From Spirochaetae bacterium HGW-Spirochaetae-4 (GTDB lineage: Bacteria > Spirochaetota > Spirochaetia > Sphaerochaetales > Sphaerochaetaceae): DNA of 64,000 nt. Below the pieces are notes generated by a model. The model saw nothing but the letters and a program-made list of their open reading frames with translations. It had not been told where the DNA came from and did no database searches. A program made the position numbers and the translations under genes. Location of the stretch: positions 1-64,000 of the forward strand of contig PGXU01000003.1 in the NCBI GenBank assembly GCA_002839335.1, written 5' to 3'. The first letter of the stretch is position 1, and each line of letters begins with the position of its first letter. This document shows positions 35,795 to 45,381 of the stretch, in pieces.

Positions 35795-36945
35795 CTTGTT
35801 GAAATCTCCCTCAGCCGCTTGATAATTGACGGCATTTTTTCCAAAACATATTCGATATCGGCTTCCGTATTGTATCGTCCCAGGCTGAACCTGATCGATC
35901 CATGGGCAAGTTCGACGTCCAGACCGGATGCAAGGAGCACATAGGAAGGTTCCAACGAACCGGTCGCACAAGCAGAACCCGTCGATACGGCAATCCCTTC
36001 AAAGTCCAACATCAACAGGATAGACTCACCCTCGGCTCCGGCAAAGGATACGTTGAGTGTCCCGGGAAGGCATTCGGTGGGGTGACCGTTCACCACAACA
36101 TCCGGAATGGAGCCTTGGAGACCGGTACGGAGCTTTTCCCTGAGCTTCCACAAGGTTTCCCGTTCTTCCCTGCTCGTGTCCATGATCAACTGCGCTGCCC
36201 TACCCATTCCGATAATCGCCGGATTGTTGTATGTGCCTGCCCGCTTGCCGTCTTCCTGGTGTCCACCTTTCACGAAGGCATCGAAAGGGGCACCTTTACG
36301 GACGTAGAGGGCTCCGACGCCTTTGGGGCCATAAAACTTATGACCGGAAATGCTCAGATAATCGACATTCCAGGAATTGACGTCGACATCCATTTTCCCG
36401 ATAGCCTGAACCGCATCGGTGTGCACCAGAGCCCCGTGGGCGTGTGCCAGCCGACTCAGTTCGACGATATCCTGTATAGTTCCAGTCTCGTTGTTTCCAG
36501 CCATGATGGAAACCAGTAGCACATCGTCACCCAGCAACCGTTCGTAGGCTGCCTGGTCGATCTTGCCTGTGGAGTCGACACTCGCGTAATCGACGTGGTA
36601 TCCGTTCTTCACCAGATATCGGCACGTCTCGATTATGGCCGGATGCTCGATGGTCGAGGTGATGATCCTGTTTCGTTTCGAGCCTGCATCTATCATGTCC
36701 CGTGCTTGGGCGAAGACGGAGTTGTCCGACTCCGAACCACCGCTGGTGAAGATGATCTCTCCAGGTGTGGCTCCTATCATGGCAGCCACACTCGAACGCG
36801 CGGCTTCAATGCCAGAAATAGCTTCCCGTCCAAATTCATGCATGCTCGAGGCATTGCCATAGAATTGGAAACTTTCCTGTATCGCTTCGATGACCTCAGG
36901 GGCCATCTGTGTTGTTGCGTTGTTATCCAAATATACTCTTCTCAT
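35791..36945 (-). CDS. nifS: cysteine desulfurase, NifS/IscS type
   Basis: 384 residues. It begins MRRVYLDNNATTQMAP, has the PLP lysine in SISGHKFYGPKG and the catalytic cysteine loop VSTGSACATGSLEP, a short loop as in NifS/IscS (group I). It takes sulfur from cysteine and passes it to NifU encoded next. GAGGG lies 7 nt before ATG 36945; the frame is open upstream but that part overlaps the YkgJ-like gene. Ahead of it, 36970-36984 forms a short hairpin (TGGGTC-N3-GACCCA) followed on the minus strand by TTTT, perhaps a weak terminator or attenuator. Confidence 0.93.
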   Translation of the reverse strand: MRRVYLDNNATTQMAPEVIEAIQESFQFYGNASSMHEFGREAISGIEAARSSVAAMIGATPGEIIFTSGGSESDNSVFAQARDMIDAGSKRNRIITSTIEHPAIIETCRYLVKNGYHVDYASVDSTGKIDQAAYERLLGDDVLLVSIMAGNNETGTIQDIVELSRLAHAHGALVHTDAVQAIGKMDVDVNSWNVDYLSISGHKFYGPKGVGALYVRKGAPFDAFVKGGHQEDGKRAGTYNNPAIIGMGRAAQLIMDTSREERETLWKLREKLRTGLQGSIPDVVVNGHPTECLPGTLNVSFAGAEGESILLMLDFEGIAVSTGSACATGSLEPSYVLLASGLDVELAHGSIRFSLGRYNTEADIEYVLEKMPSIIKRLREISTR

Positions 36946-36994
36946 GTTCGTTCCCTCATAGAAAACATATGGGTCCCAGACCCAAGGGGTCAAG

Positions 36995-37357
36995 TCACTT
37001 TGCCGGACAGAGGGAGGAAATGGGATCTTCGTCACCGGAATCGCCACAATTGCCGCGGGCAAACCGTATATGGCGTCGTATTGCGAACCTGATATGTTTT
37101 GATCGTGCCCATTGCACATAGGCGCAGGTCTCAGGGAGGTATGATGCGAACATTGCCGAGAACCGTGAGACCCGTCTACATCTGGCCTCGATTTCGAGAC
37201 GTTCCAGGTAGATCCGGCATTGATGGGTCTTGGGGTCGTAATGTTCACAGTGGGCATCGAGATCGTAGATTACTTCACGCCCTACAATGACCTTCTCATG
37301 GCAGCAGAGTCCACAACGAGAACACTTTTCTTCCCATGCGGGAGATGCTTGTCTCAT
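36995..37357 (-). CDS. YkgJ-family cysteine cluster protein
   Basis: 120 residues. The N-terminal motif CSRCGLCCHE and a later CRIYLERLEIEARCRR give the cysteine cluster of YkgJ/UPF0260-type proteins, thought to bind zinc or an Fe-S cluster. No enzymatic role is established. It sits between surE and nifS on the same strand; the start ATG 37357 has GGAG 10 nt upstream and follows the surE stop by 4 bp. Confidence 0.75.
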   Translation of the reverse strand: MRQASPAWEEKCSRCGLCCHEKVIVGREVIYDLDAHCEHYDPKTHQCRIYLERLEIEARCRRVSRFSAMFASYLPETCAYVQWARSKHIRFAIRRHIRFARGNCGDSGDEDPISSLCPAK

Positions 37358-37361
37358 CGGC

Positions 37362-38204
37362 TCAGACTCCTTCCTGTAGTTTTTCCAGTCGTGCCACCGT
37401 GGGCATGTCCACAACAGGATGAACAAGGATCGGAGTTACCGATATGAAGTTCTCACCCAAAAGGCGGTAGTCGGTCTCCATATCGGGGTGACGTAGCTCG
37501 GGGGGCACTTCCCCACGCAAGGACAACGTGACTTCCTCACCGATTCCAACACCATTCGCGTCGGTATCGGTATCGCCGTAGGCCAAGCCGATCTTAGTAG
37601 AGGATGCGTCGTATGAAGTCGCCCGCATGGTCGAACTGCGCTCGACCACATCGAAATATTCCAGTTGTCCAATCTTGCCGACCCGCCATTGGCCGGTGTT
37701 TGTAGGAGGTACATTTATATTCAACATGACATCCCGTGTACACAACGGGACAAATTCCTCGAGATGTTCCACAAGGAATGAAGCGGCTTCGATGAAGGGA
37801 AATTCGCCGGTCTGCCGATCGTTTCGCGCCGAAATGGCGATAGCTGGGATTCCCCGGAGGGCAGCTTCGCTCGCCGCTCCAACCGTTCCGCTATAGAGGA
37901 TGTCCGTACTTGCGTTGTAGCCGTGGTTGATACCGGACACAACGACATCGGGAGCAACCGGAAGAGCGCCACCGTTGAGGCCATACAGGATGCAATCGGC
38001 TGGAGTCCCGCTGCAATGGTAGTGTCGTGCATCGAACCGGATGAATCGAATCTTGCCTTTCAGGGTCATCGCATGCGACTGGGCACTCCGTTGGTCGGAG
38101 GGCGCACAAACCCAGACCTCGTGTCCGGCTTCGGCGAGCACAGTCTCCAACACGCTGATTCCCTCAGCTTGGTACCCATCGTCATTCGTCAATAGTATGA
38201 TCAT
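37362..38204 (-). CDS. surE: 5'/3'-nucleotidase SurE
   Basis: 280 residues from ATG 38204. The metal site LLTNDDGY opens the protein; SGTPADCILYGL and SGINHGYNASTDILYSGTVG are the other signature blocks. SurE removes phosphate from nucleoside monophosphates and is linked to stationary-phase survival. Its start overlaps the stop of the GHMP-like gene (ATGA). Confidence 0.93.
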   Translation of the reverse strand: MIILLTNDDGYQAEGISVLETVLAEAGHEVWVCAPSDQRSAQSHAMTLKGKIRFIRFDARHYHCSGTPADCILYGLNGGALPVAPDVVVSGINHGYNASTDILYSGTVGAASEAALRGIPAIAISARNDRQTGEFPFIEAASFLVEHLEEFVPLCTRDVMLNINVPPTNTGQWRVGKIGQLEYFDVVERSSTMRATSYDASSTKIGLAYGDTDTDANGVGIGEEVTLSLRGEVPPELRHPDMETDYRLLGENFISVTPILVHPVVDMPTVARLEKLQEGV

Positions 38205-39361
38205 GCACGGTAAGAGTCTATCTTGAGTCCCCCAACAGGAGCATAGGAATTCCATGTGGGTCTAAAACCAAAGATATGCTCGTATTCCTCCATTCGAGCA
38301 GTATACTGTGCAAGCGATTCGTTGGAAAGCAACACCAGTATCGTACCACTTGAACCAGTGGTGATCATGGTTGCTCCAAGGCAGCCGTTTATCTCGGTGG
38401 CACGTTTCGTCAACCAGTCGATTTCCGGACAAGTCACTTCGAAAACATCCCGCAATCCTGCTTGCACCCTGCTTAGAACCTTACCATACATCACCATATC
38501 CTTTTGTGCAAGCAGACGTGCTCCCTCTTTCGCCAAGCGACTTTCTGAGAGCACATACAGGCAAATACGCTTTTCTTCCTCGGAAAGCATACCTACCGAT
38601 TCCTTGACTTCCTGGTCGGAAACATCCCGCAAAAGACCAGAGGGGAAGGCACTTCGCAGCCGTTCAAACGCAAGCTTGCTCTCCTTCCTTCTTATCACCA
38701 GTTCTTCACGTAGGGCATGGGGAGAAATGCGGCTTTCGACAATCATCGTCAGAATGGATTTGTCTGTCGTGTCGTAGGGAATCCTTTCGTAGGTGAGGTG
38801 GTGTACATCATAGAGGAGCAGGGAATCCGAACGGACCTGCATCATCGCAAGGAACATGACCAGACGGCAATTCTCGCCGGCAAACGAGGAGAGCGCGGAA
38901 TAACCGATTGCAGCACAATCCTCGACCTTCAATTCCGGAATACACAATTCGCGCAAGGCTATGGTCACGCCAAGGGCAATCGCCGAGTTGACCATTGCTC
39001 CTTCCTTGGCCAACAAATCGCCTGAGAACGTGATATTGAATCCTCCGGTCGAAAAACCGCGGGCATTGAGTATGGAGACCACACCCTTGATGAAATTGGC
39101 CCAACGATCTTCACGACGGAACTTGATATTTTGCAGATTGAAGCGTTTCCGATCCTTCATAGGTGCCATGAACAACCGAACACTCTGGTCTGGACGCGCC
39201 GAAATGGCAACCTCCAGAGAGACAGGAGCTGCGCCACAGAGCGTATAACCTTTGCAGTAGTCGGCGAATTCTCCCAGCAACGTATAGAGACCGGGAACCG
39301 TCACCACTACCTTCGGCTTTTCCTCATGTTCAAGTTGATGGAGCTCCGTTATCTGTTTCAT
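38201..39361 (-). CDS. degenerate galactokinase-like (GHMP superfamily) protein
   Basis: 386 residues. The galactokinase signature is still readable (PGLYTLLGEFADYCKGY for the usual GRVNLIGEHTDYNGG). The ATP loop normally PxGxGLSSSAA reads LLAKEGAMVNSAIALG, the region holding the catalytic Asp (GIMDQ) reads RLVMFLAMMQ, and the third motif lacks the glycine run (TTGSSGTILVL). It therefore looks catalytically dead and may be a regulator or sugar/ATP sensor, as with Gal3-like proteins. It is first in a run with surE, ykgJ-like, nifS and nifU. Confidence 0.7.
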   Translation of the reverse strand: MKQITELHQLEHEEKPKVVVTVPGLYTLLGEFADYCKGYTLCGAAPVSLEVAISARPDQSVRLFMAPMKDRKRFNLQNIKFRREDRWANFIKGVVSILNARGFSTGGFNITFSGDLLAKEGAMVNSAIALGVTIALRELCIPELKVEDCAAIGYSALSSFAGENCRLVMFLAMMQVRSDSLLLYDVHHLTYERIPYDTTDKSILTMIVESRISPHALREELVIRRKESKLAFERLRSAFPSGLLRDVSDQEVKESVGMLSEEEKRICLYVLSESRLAKEGARLLAQKDMVMYGKVLSRVQAGLRDVFEVTCPEIDWLTKRATEINGCLGATMITTGSSGTILVLLSNESLAQYTARMEEYEHIFGFRPTWNSYAPVGGLKIDSYRA

Positions 39362-39379
39362 ATGTTCCTTTATGTCTCA

Positions 39380-39408
39380 ATCTTAGGCCATCAACTTTAA
39401 GATTGCAA
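39380..39408 (-). promoter_or_regulatory. probable promoter of the GHMP-like gene
   Basis: Minus strand TTGCAA (39408-39403) and TAAGAT (39385-39380), 17 bp apart, directly behind the rpmE terminator and about 20 nt before the ATG at 39361. Confidence 0.45.
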
Positions 39409-39439
39409 TAAAAAACCGCTTCGGTGAACGAAGCGGTTT
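39406..39439 (-). terminator. intrinsic terminator after rpmE
   Basis: A perfect 11 bp stem (39413-39423 with 39429-39439; AAACCGCTTCG) with a 5-nt loop, followed on the minus strand by a T-run TTTTTTATT. It lies 27 bp past the rpmE stop and ends the rho-rpmE unit. Confidence 0.93.
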
Positions 39440-39465
39440 GCCGTACGACGCTGAGCAATCGATGC

Positions 39466-39672
39466 TTATTTGTCTGAAATACCGTACTTTTTCTTGAACC
39501 GTTCAACACGTCCGGTGGTATCGACCAACTTCTGGGTACCGGTGAAGAATGGGTGGCAAGCACTGCAAATTTCAATATCGAGGTTCTTGACAGTGGATTT
39601 TGTCTCGAACACATTCCCACATGCGCAGGTCACTTTTGTCAATTCATACTTGGGGTGGATTCCCTGTTTCAT
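39466..39672 (-). CDS. rpmE: ribosomal protein L31
   Basis: 68 residues, the zinc-binding (C+) form: CACGNVF supplies one CxC pair and [11 protein letters not shown] the other. It begins [14 protein letters not shown], the standard L31 start, and has GGAGG 7 nt before the ATG. It lies behind rho, a very common arrangement, but has its own promoter. A strong intrinsic terminator follows. Confidence 0.96.
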   Translation of the reverse strand: MKQGIHPKYELTKVTCACGNVFETKSTVKNLDIEICSACHPFFTGTQKLVDTTGRVERFKKKYGISDK

Positions 39673-39688
39673 TTCTATTCCTCCAATG

Positions 39689-39717
39689 TCTATACTGCTA
39701 CCTTCTGCTACGGTCAA
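39689..39717 (-). promoter_or_regulatory. rpmE promoter
   Basis: Minus strand TTGACC (39717-39712) and TATAGA (39694-39689), spacer 17 bp, in the 69 bp between rho and rpmE. It lets L31 be made above the level of Rho. Confidence 0.6.
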
Positions 39718-39741
39718 GCCTTGACAGAAGGACGACTTCAA

Positions 39742-41577
39742 TTACATGGCTCCGCTATTCATGGAGCGTAAAAACGCTTCATTATTCTTTGTTTTCTTCA
39801 TTTTGTCAATGAGGAGCTCGGTCATCTCGATATCTTCCATCGGGTTGATCGCATTCCGAAGAGCCCAGATCTTCGCGGCCTCTTCCTGGGTAAGCAACAG
39901 GTCTTCCCTTCTGGTTCCCGATTTCTTGATGTTTATGGCCGGATACAACCGTCGTTCCGCCATTCTGCGGTCAAGGACGATTTCATTGTTTCCGGTACCT
40001 TTGAACTCTTCGAAAATGACTTCATCCATACGTGAGCCGGTTTCTATCAAGGCCGAAGCGATAATGGTGAGGCTACCACCATGCTCGATGTTCCGCGCCG
40101 CACCGAGGAACCGCTTGGGTTTGTGCAAGGCATTCGAATCGACACCACCGGAAAGGATCTTTCCCGAGGCGGGAACCGTCTGGTTGTACGCGCGGGCAAG
40201 TCGGGTGATATTGTCCAGAAGAATAACCACGTCCCGCTTGTGTTCCACAAGCCGTTTGGCTTTCTCAATCACCATCTCGGCAACCGAGACATGTCTTGAA
40301 GCCTGTTCATCGAACGTTGAGGCGATAACTTCGCCCTTGACTGTCCGCCGCATATCCGTAACTTCCTCCGGCCGTTCATCGATAAGCAGGACCATGAGGT
40401 AGACTTCCGGGTGATTCTCGGAGATCGCATTCGCAATCTTCTGCATGAGTATCGTTTTTCCCGCACGGGGTGGAGCGACAATCAGACTTCTCTGTCCCTT
40501 CCCGATCGGGCTGAACAGGTTGATGATCCTGGTCGAGATATCGCTCTCCTCCGTCTCCAGGTTCAATCTGGTGTCGGGGTACAGCGGGGTAAGCGAATCG
40601 AATCCGGCGCGGGCCCTCGCGACTTCCGGGGGATCGTGGTTTATCGATTGCACCTTGATCATGGCGAAGTAGCGTTCGGCATCCCGTGGAGGCCTGATCT
40701 GTCCCTCCACCGTGTCACCGGTCTTGAGACTGAGCATCTTGATCTGCGAGATCGACACGTATATGTCTTCGGGACCGCTGAGATAGTTGTTCTGTGGAGA
40801 ACGAAGGAATCCATAGCCGTCCGGAAGGACTTCCAATGCCCCGTAGGCCATGATCACACCACCTTTGAGTGCGTGGGCTTTCAGGATTTCAACAATCAGG
40901 TCCTGCCGTTTGAGGTCGAGTATCGTTTCCTGGGAAATATTGAAATCGGCAGCCTGTTGGCGCAATGCGGGCAAAGTCATGCTGGTAAGGTCGTTCACGA
41001 TCATGCGCGCGGCATTAGGATCCTCGACATAGATCTCGACTGGAATATCCTCGATTTGCGATCCGGAACGATTGTTCTGGCGGACCTGATAGTTGCCCTT
41101 CTGATGGTTCTGCTTCTGTCTGTTGTTCTGTTTGCCGTTCGGCTGGTGGTTTCTGCTTTGTTGGGGGCGATGCTGGACAGGATTTTGATGTGATGGATTT
41201 TGGGGGAAAGGCTGGGCCTGTTGTTGCGGATGCATGGAAACCGGTTGGTCGGATTGCCGTTCAGGGGCCGCCTGAACCGGAGCAACCTTTTCCTCGACAA
41301 CAGCTTCCGGCTGCTGCTTTCTAGGTGGCCGACCCCGTTTCTTCGATACCGGCTTGTGATTTGCCTCTCCAGGAGCTCCTGTCGCGACAGAATCGGCATT
41401 GCCGGTTGCTTCGGGCGATGAGTCGGCCGGTTTGACCTTTACCACCACCGGTCCCGAAGGATCGGAAGGGCGACGTTTCACTACACGTCTCGAGGACTTC
41501 TGTGGAACAGAACTCGACGAACCCTGCTCTTCTGCAGTCCCGAACAAATCGGGACCATTCTCATATTCTGATGTCAT
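39742..41577 (-). CDS. rho: transcription termination factor Rho with a long Q/N-rich insertion
   Basis: 611 residues against about 420 for E. coli Rho. The motor is complete: RNA-binding region near residue 215-330, Walker [19 protein letters not shown], and [11 protein letters not shown] for the secondary RNA site. The extra length is N-terminal: a basic Ala/Pro segment with [12 protein letters not shown], then about 75 residues made mainly of Q, N, P, H and R (nt 41050-41260). Such extensions occur in Rho of several phyla; Q/N-rich ones can be prion-like, as shown for clostridial Rho. The ATG at 41577 has GGAG 7 nt upstream. Confidence 0.95.
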   Translation of the reverse strand: MTSEYENGPDLFGTAEEQGSSSSVPQKSSRRVVKRRPSDPSGPVVVKVKPADSSPEATGNADSVATGAPGEANHKPVSKKRGRPPRKQQPEAVVEEKVAPVQAAPERQSDQPVSMHPQQQAQPFPQNPSHQNPVQHRPQQSRNHQPNGKQNNRQKQNHQKGNYQVRQNNRSGSQIEDIPVEIYVEDPNAARMIVNDLTSMTLPALRQQAADFNISQETILDLKRQDLIVEILKAHALKGGVIMAYGALEVLPDGYGFLRSPQNNYLSGPEDIYVSISQIKMLSLKTGDTVEGQIRPPRDAERYFAMIKVQSINHDPPEVARARAGFDSLTPLYPDTRLNLETEESDISTRIINLFSPIGKGQRSLIVAPPRAGKTILMQKIANAISENHPEVYLMVLLIDERPEEVTDMRRTVKGEVIASTFDEQASRHVSVAEMVIEKAKRLVEHKRDVVILLDNITRLARAYNQTVPASGKILSGGVDSNALHKPKRFLGAARNIEHGGSLTIIASALIETGSRMDEVIFEEFKGTGNNEIVLDRRMAERRLYPAINIKKSGTRREDLLLTQEEAAKIWALRNAINPMEDIEMTELLIDKMKKTKNNEAFLRSMNSGAM

Positions 41578-41700
41578 TGATAATCTCCAAAGAATCGAAT
41601 CCACACGGATGCGAACCTGATGTATTACGTATCTTGTTGTATTATTTCGCAGGAACTCTTTTTATTGATGGATAGGTAAAAGGCAATCCCGCGGGATACT

Positions 41701-42984
41701 CTAAATATATTGCCAGGTGTCCACGATGTCAAGCAAATCGGCCCCGTTTACATAAAAGTAGCCGAGTAATATAGCTGCAACAGCAGCTCTTCGACGCACA
41801 GAGGCTCTTCCATAGGACGAAAAATTCAAACGCACCGCCACCGGGGCAAACCGTTTCGATGCAAATCCAAGCCAAACTGTTCCAATCGGCTTCTCTTCGG
41901 TTCCTCCCGAAGGACCTGCGATTCCCGAAACGGAGAGGGTGAAATCGACGTCCGATTGCCGCAACAGATTCTCGGCCATTTCCAATACGGTGTCTCCGCT
42001 AACAGCTCCATGCACTGCCAATGTATCGGGTGAAACATTGAGAAAATGTTGCTTCGCCTCATTCGCGTACGACACAATCCCACCCCAAAACCAAGCCGAA
42101 CTACCTTCACGGTCAGTCATCAGCTTGCTGACCAGCCCGCCGGTACATGACTCCGCGGTTGCCATGGTCATGTGCTTTTCCTCAAGGTCCCGACTCAACA
42201 GGTCAACAGTCTCCACATCCCCACCGAACAGCAATCCTTGTCCGATGCGTCCGCTTATCCGTTTCGCCATCTCGTTTCTCGTCTCGGCAGAACCACCGTT
42301 CAAGTAGAGGCTGATGCGATGCTCCTGAGCCCTGGTTCCCCAAAGGATGGAGTCCAAGGCACATTCGCCACAGATATCCTCCAATTTGGATTCAGGAGTA
42401 AGGAAACAGGAGAATTCATCCCTCCCTACTCCCTCGTGACCGACGAATTGGGAGAGTTCGGGCAAGATCCGATTGTAGAACATCTCGTGCATTTCCACAG
42501 GCGGCCCCGGCATCGCATAACACAACACGGTATGGATCGAACCACCGACATCCACCGGGATCTCACCGGAGAAACCAGGTGCGGTCCCCTTCGGGTTCTC
42601 TATCACCTTGAAGCCTTGGGGAAAACACACTTGGCGTTGGTTCGCACCATGTATCCGTTCTCCAATGCGTGAGTACAGGTGGGCAAATGCCGCCTCGTCC
42701 TGTACCAAGGGAACTCCCGCCAATTCGGCCACCACGTTTCGTGTCATGTCGTCACTGGTCGGTCCAAGTCCGCCGGTGAGCATGACAACATCGGTTTCCT
42801 TGACACATTCGCGCAACAGTGGTCCGATGGATCCATCGTCGGGAACGATTATTACCCGATTCACATGGTACCCGAGGGTAGTCAGCTCCTTCGCCATGAG
42901 CTGGCCGTGCTTGTCGGATATGATTCCACGTGTAATTTCAGTTCCAATTATAAATAGTGAGACAGTAGCATATCCATTGGCCAT
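41701..42984 (-). CDS. cinA: CinA: nucleotide-binding domain plus nicotinamide-nucleotide amidase
   Basis: 427 residues, usual length. The N-terminal MoCF-like domain has GTEITRGIISDKHG and LTGGLGPTSDDMTR. The C-terminal PncC domain has TAESCTGGLVSKL with the catalytic serine and SGIAGPSGGTEEKPIGTV. It recycles NMN to nicotinic acid mononucleotide and may hydrolyse ADP-ribose. It follows lnt with a 1 bp gap. Confidence 0.93.
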   Translation of the reverse strand: MANGYATVSLFIIGTEITRGIISDKHGQLMAKELTTLGYHVNRVIIVPDDGSIGPLLRECVKETDVVMLTGGLGPTSDDMTRNVVAELAGVPLVQDEAAFAHLYSRIGERIHGANQRQVCFPQGFKVIENPKGTAPGFSGEIPVDVGGSIHTVLCYAMPGPPVEMHEMFYNRILPELSQFVGHEGVGRDEFSCFLTPESKLEDICGECALDSILWGTRAQEHRISLYLNGGSAETRNEMAKRISGRIGQGLLFGGDVETVDLLSRDLEEKHMTMATAESCTGGLVSKLMTDREGSSAWFWGGIVSYANEAKQHFLNVSPDTLAVHGAVSGDTVLEMAENLLRQSDVDFTLSVSGIAGPSGGTEEKPIGTVWLGFASKRFAPVAVRLNFSSYGRASVRRRAAVAAILLGYFYVNGADLLDIVDTWQYI

Positions 42985-42985
42985 G

Positions 42986-44626
42986 TTATCGATTCCTTTT
43001 CAGCCGGGAGATTCGCAAGATGAGACCAAAAGCCAGCAGTCCGATCGATGCATAGATTGCAATTTTCGCAAGAATATCGATGTTCCGGGTATAGAACGTA
43101 TCGTTGCCCTCGGTAAAGACCGGTACATCGTAGATATGCCATCCCCTGGTGAACGGTTCCATCGGGTCGACGATTTTCCCCGTTGGAAGAATCACCGCCG
43201 TCATTCCCGAATTGGTCCCACGAACAGTGGACTTCCTCGTCTCGACAGAGCGGAATATGGCCATTGCCAAATGTTGCATCTCGGCGGAAACGGCTCCGGA
43301 CCAACTGTCGTTCGTCATGTTTACGATAACGTCCGCCCCATTGCGTACGAAGCCCGCGGTCAAGTACCCGAATACATCCTCGAAACAGATGGGGGTTGAG
43401 AATTTCACACCCTCATCGGTTTCGAATACTACCGGATCGTAACCCTTTTCCCACCAATTGTAGTCGTTCGCCAGCAACAGGTTGTACAACCAGGGCATTT
43501 CCTTTTCATAGGGGAAGTGCTCGGTGAAGGGTACGAGATGTTGCTTCCTATAGGTCTTCTTTATCTCACCGCTTTCGAACATGATCACGGTGTTGTAGTC
43601 CTTGCGGTTCCAAGAGCCGTCGGGGTTCAATGGTGGCAGCTGTTCGTTGTCCAAAACTCCTTCCGGATTCCCGGTGAGCAATGGAACCGGGAGGGATTTT
43701 CCAAAGGCTACGAACTCATCGACCAATGCCGCGGTCGCTTCATCCGTCTTGTATGTGGTATGCCAATAGACCGATGGAACAAAAGCAGTCTCGGACCATA
43801 ACACCATGTCGGGATTGCCCTGCAATGCTTGCAGGCTCATGGTCCGGAGATTGTTGAAATTTCGTTTGTAGGTCTCATACCCGCCTTTCCAGGAATCGGC
43901 GCTATGCTGCACGGTGGCGACACGCCAGGTCAACTCGGGTTCCTCGGATTCCCATTTTGACAGGGTGATGAATCCGAAGGTGAAGACGAAAACCAGAATA
44001 GCCGCATATCCGACGACTGTCGGCATATTGGATCGCAAGAACGCGATGATCGGTTCTTTTTTCCCACCAAACTGATCGGCCACATATCGACCCAAGAATG
44101 CTTGGGGAAGCACCATGACGAATGTTATGCCCCATATTCCCGAGAATTCGGCAATCTGGACGAACGGCAGGAATTCATACACGGCATAGGCGATAGTCCC
44201 GTAGGGATATCCGGCGAACCACGACTGGCTCAAGTATGCATAGGCTACCCAGATAATGGTCTGGACAAGGAAGCTGTAGCGTTTGAACAAGCGGTCGGCA
44301 GCCTTCAAGGCTGGAAACAGCATCACCATTTCCCCGCCTTTGATTATGGGGACCAGCAGGATTGCAAGTGGATGGAAAGTGGTGAGCCAATAATTGAAAC
44401 AGGTGTAGAACGCAAACCCGAACAAGAAGCCATAAAAAGGAATGGCCTTCCAAGTTGTGTTGCGAATAATAGCAAACAGGGGAATCAGTGCAAAAAAGGC
44501 AATCGCACCAAAACCCCTATTCGATAAGAAACCTGGAAACGCAAAAGAGTAGACAACCGCAGTAGCAACTAGCAGTAGGATCTCGAGGCCATAGGTTCCA
44601 AAGCCTCTTTTACGATACAAATCCAC
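42986..44626 (-). CDS. lnt: apolipoprotein N-acyltransferase
   Basis: 546 residues. About seven helices occupy residues 12-225; the periplasmic nitrilase domain follows with the catalytic triad: Glu in LWSETAF, Lys in YRKQHLVPFTEHF and Cys in PICFEDVF. A final membrane helix lies near 515-535. It adds the third acyl chain to lipoproteins such as those at 1 and 14946. The start is a GTG at 44626, 9 bp after the HU stop, with no clear ribosome site; translation may be coupled to HU. Confidence 0.93.
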   Translation of the reverse strand: MDLYRKRGFGTYGLEILLLVATAVVYSFAFPGFLSNRGFGAIAFFALIPLFAIIRNTTWKAIPFYGFLFGFAFYTCFNYWLTTFHPLAILLVPIIKGGEMVMLFPALKAADRLFKRYSFLVQTIIWVAYAYLSQSWFAGYPYGTIAYAVYEFLPFVQIAEFSGIWGITFVMVLPQAFLGRYVADQFGGKKEPIIAFLRSNMPTVVGYAAILVFVFTFGFITLSKWESEEPELTWRVATVQHSADSWKGGYETYKRNFNNLRTMSLQALQGNPDMVLWSETAFVPSVYWHTTYKTDEATAALVDEFVAFGKSLPVPLLTGNPEGVLDNEQLPPLNPDGSWNRKDYNTVIMFESGEIKKTYRKQHLVPFTEHFPYEKEMPWLYNLLLANDYNWWEKGYDPVVFETDEGVKFSTPICFEDVFGYLTAGFVRNGADVIVNMTNDSWSGAVSAEMQHLAMAIFRSVETRKSTVRGTNSGMTAVILPTGKIVDPMEPFTRGWHIYDVPVFTEGNDTFYTRNIDILAKIAIYASIGLLAFGLILRISRLKRNR

Positions 44627-44635
44627 AGTCTTGTG

Positions 44636-44953
44636 TTACTTTTCGTTGTTATGTTGGCGAAGTTTCCAGACGAAGTCCTTCAATTCCTTGCCAGGTCTGA
44701 AAATTGCAACCCCGTGTGTATCGACCGCGACGAGTTCGCCGGTCTTGGGATTACGTGCCCGCTCTCGACCCTTGCGTGTCCGAACCTCGAAAGTTCCGAA
44801 TCCGCGAAGTTCGATTACCCGATCCTCTTCCAAGCCACGTTTGATCTCCTCAAAGAATTCATCAATGACACTATGTACGTCGGGTCGATTGAGACCGAGC
44901 TTAATCTGAATGTTTTCAATTATCTCAGCTTTGGTCAATTTATTGTTTGCCAT
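44636..44953 (-). CDS. HU/IHF-family DNA-binding protein
   Basis: 105 residues, a little longer than typical HU. It begins NKLTKAEIIENIQIKLG, and has IELRGFGTFEVRTRKGRERARNPKTGE, the beta-arm that intercalates DNA. Whether it acts as HU or IHF cannot be decided. AAGGAG lies 7 nt before the ATG. It sits between rpsT and lnt on the same strand. Confidence 0.93.
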   Translation of the reverse strand: MANNKLTKAEIIENIQIKLGLNRPDVHSVIDEFFEEIKRGLEEDRVIELRGFGTFEVRTRKGRERARNPKTGELVAVDTHGVAIFRPGKELKDFVWKLRQHNNEK

Positions 44954-44991
44954 GAACCTACTCCTTATAGAATGAACAGATGACGATACAA

Positions 44992-45264
44992 CTACTCGGC
45001 CTTCTGCAAGGCGTTGTACTGTGCATGCAGTCGTGACTTCTTTCGTGAGACGGTATTGGCATGATAGACGCCCTTGCTTCCGGCAGTATCGATCAGCTTG
45101 ATGGCAAGATCGTACTTTTCTTTCACAAGATCGTTATCCTTGGCTTGTGCCGCAATCTGGAACTTCTTGACAGCAGTACGAACCGCACTCTTGGTCTCCC
45201 TGTTCCGTAGTCTTCTTTTCTCGTTCTGGCGCTCTCTTTTGGCAGCCGAGCTGGTGTTGAACAC
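44992..45264 (-). CDS. rpsT: ribosomal protein S20
   Basis: 90 residues, basic and helical as usual (AAKRERQNEKRRLRNRETKS; ANTVSRKKSRLHAQYN). The start is GTG at 45264, with GGAGG 6 nt upstream. E. coli rpsT also uses a non-ATG start tied to autogenous control; the GTG here may serve the same end, which is inference. It heads the run rpsT-HU-lnt-cinA. Confidence 0.94.
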   Translation of the reverse strand: MFNTSSAAKRERQNEKRRLRNRETKSAVRTAVKKFQIAAQAKDNDLVKEKYDLAIKLIDTAGSKGVYHANTVSRKKSRLHAQYNALQKAE

Positions 45265-45338
45265 GTAATACCTCCAAAGGTTTTCTCAATTATATAAGTT
45301 CAAGGGAATTAATTGTATCTCTGAACCAACGGATACAC

Positions 45339-45367
45339 AAAATACCATACTCCGTAATATCGGTCAA
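45339..45367 (-). promoter_or_regulatory. rpsT promoter with extended -10
   Basis: Minus strand TTGACC (45367-45362) and TATTTT (45344-45339), spacer 17 bp, with TGG before the -10. The transcript would have a leader of about 68 nt before the GTG. Confidence 0.6.
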
Positions 45368-45381
45368 TACAATAGTTTGTA

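Noticed and set aside
36970-36984. Hairpin TGGGTC-CCA-GACCCA before nifS
   Set aside because: Six-base stem with only TTTT nearby; too weak to list as a terminator, mentioned with nifS only.
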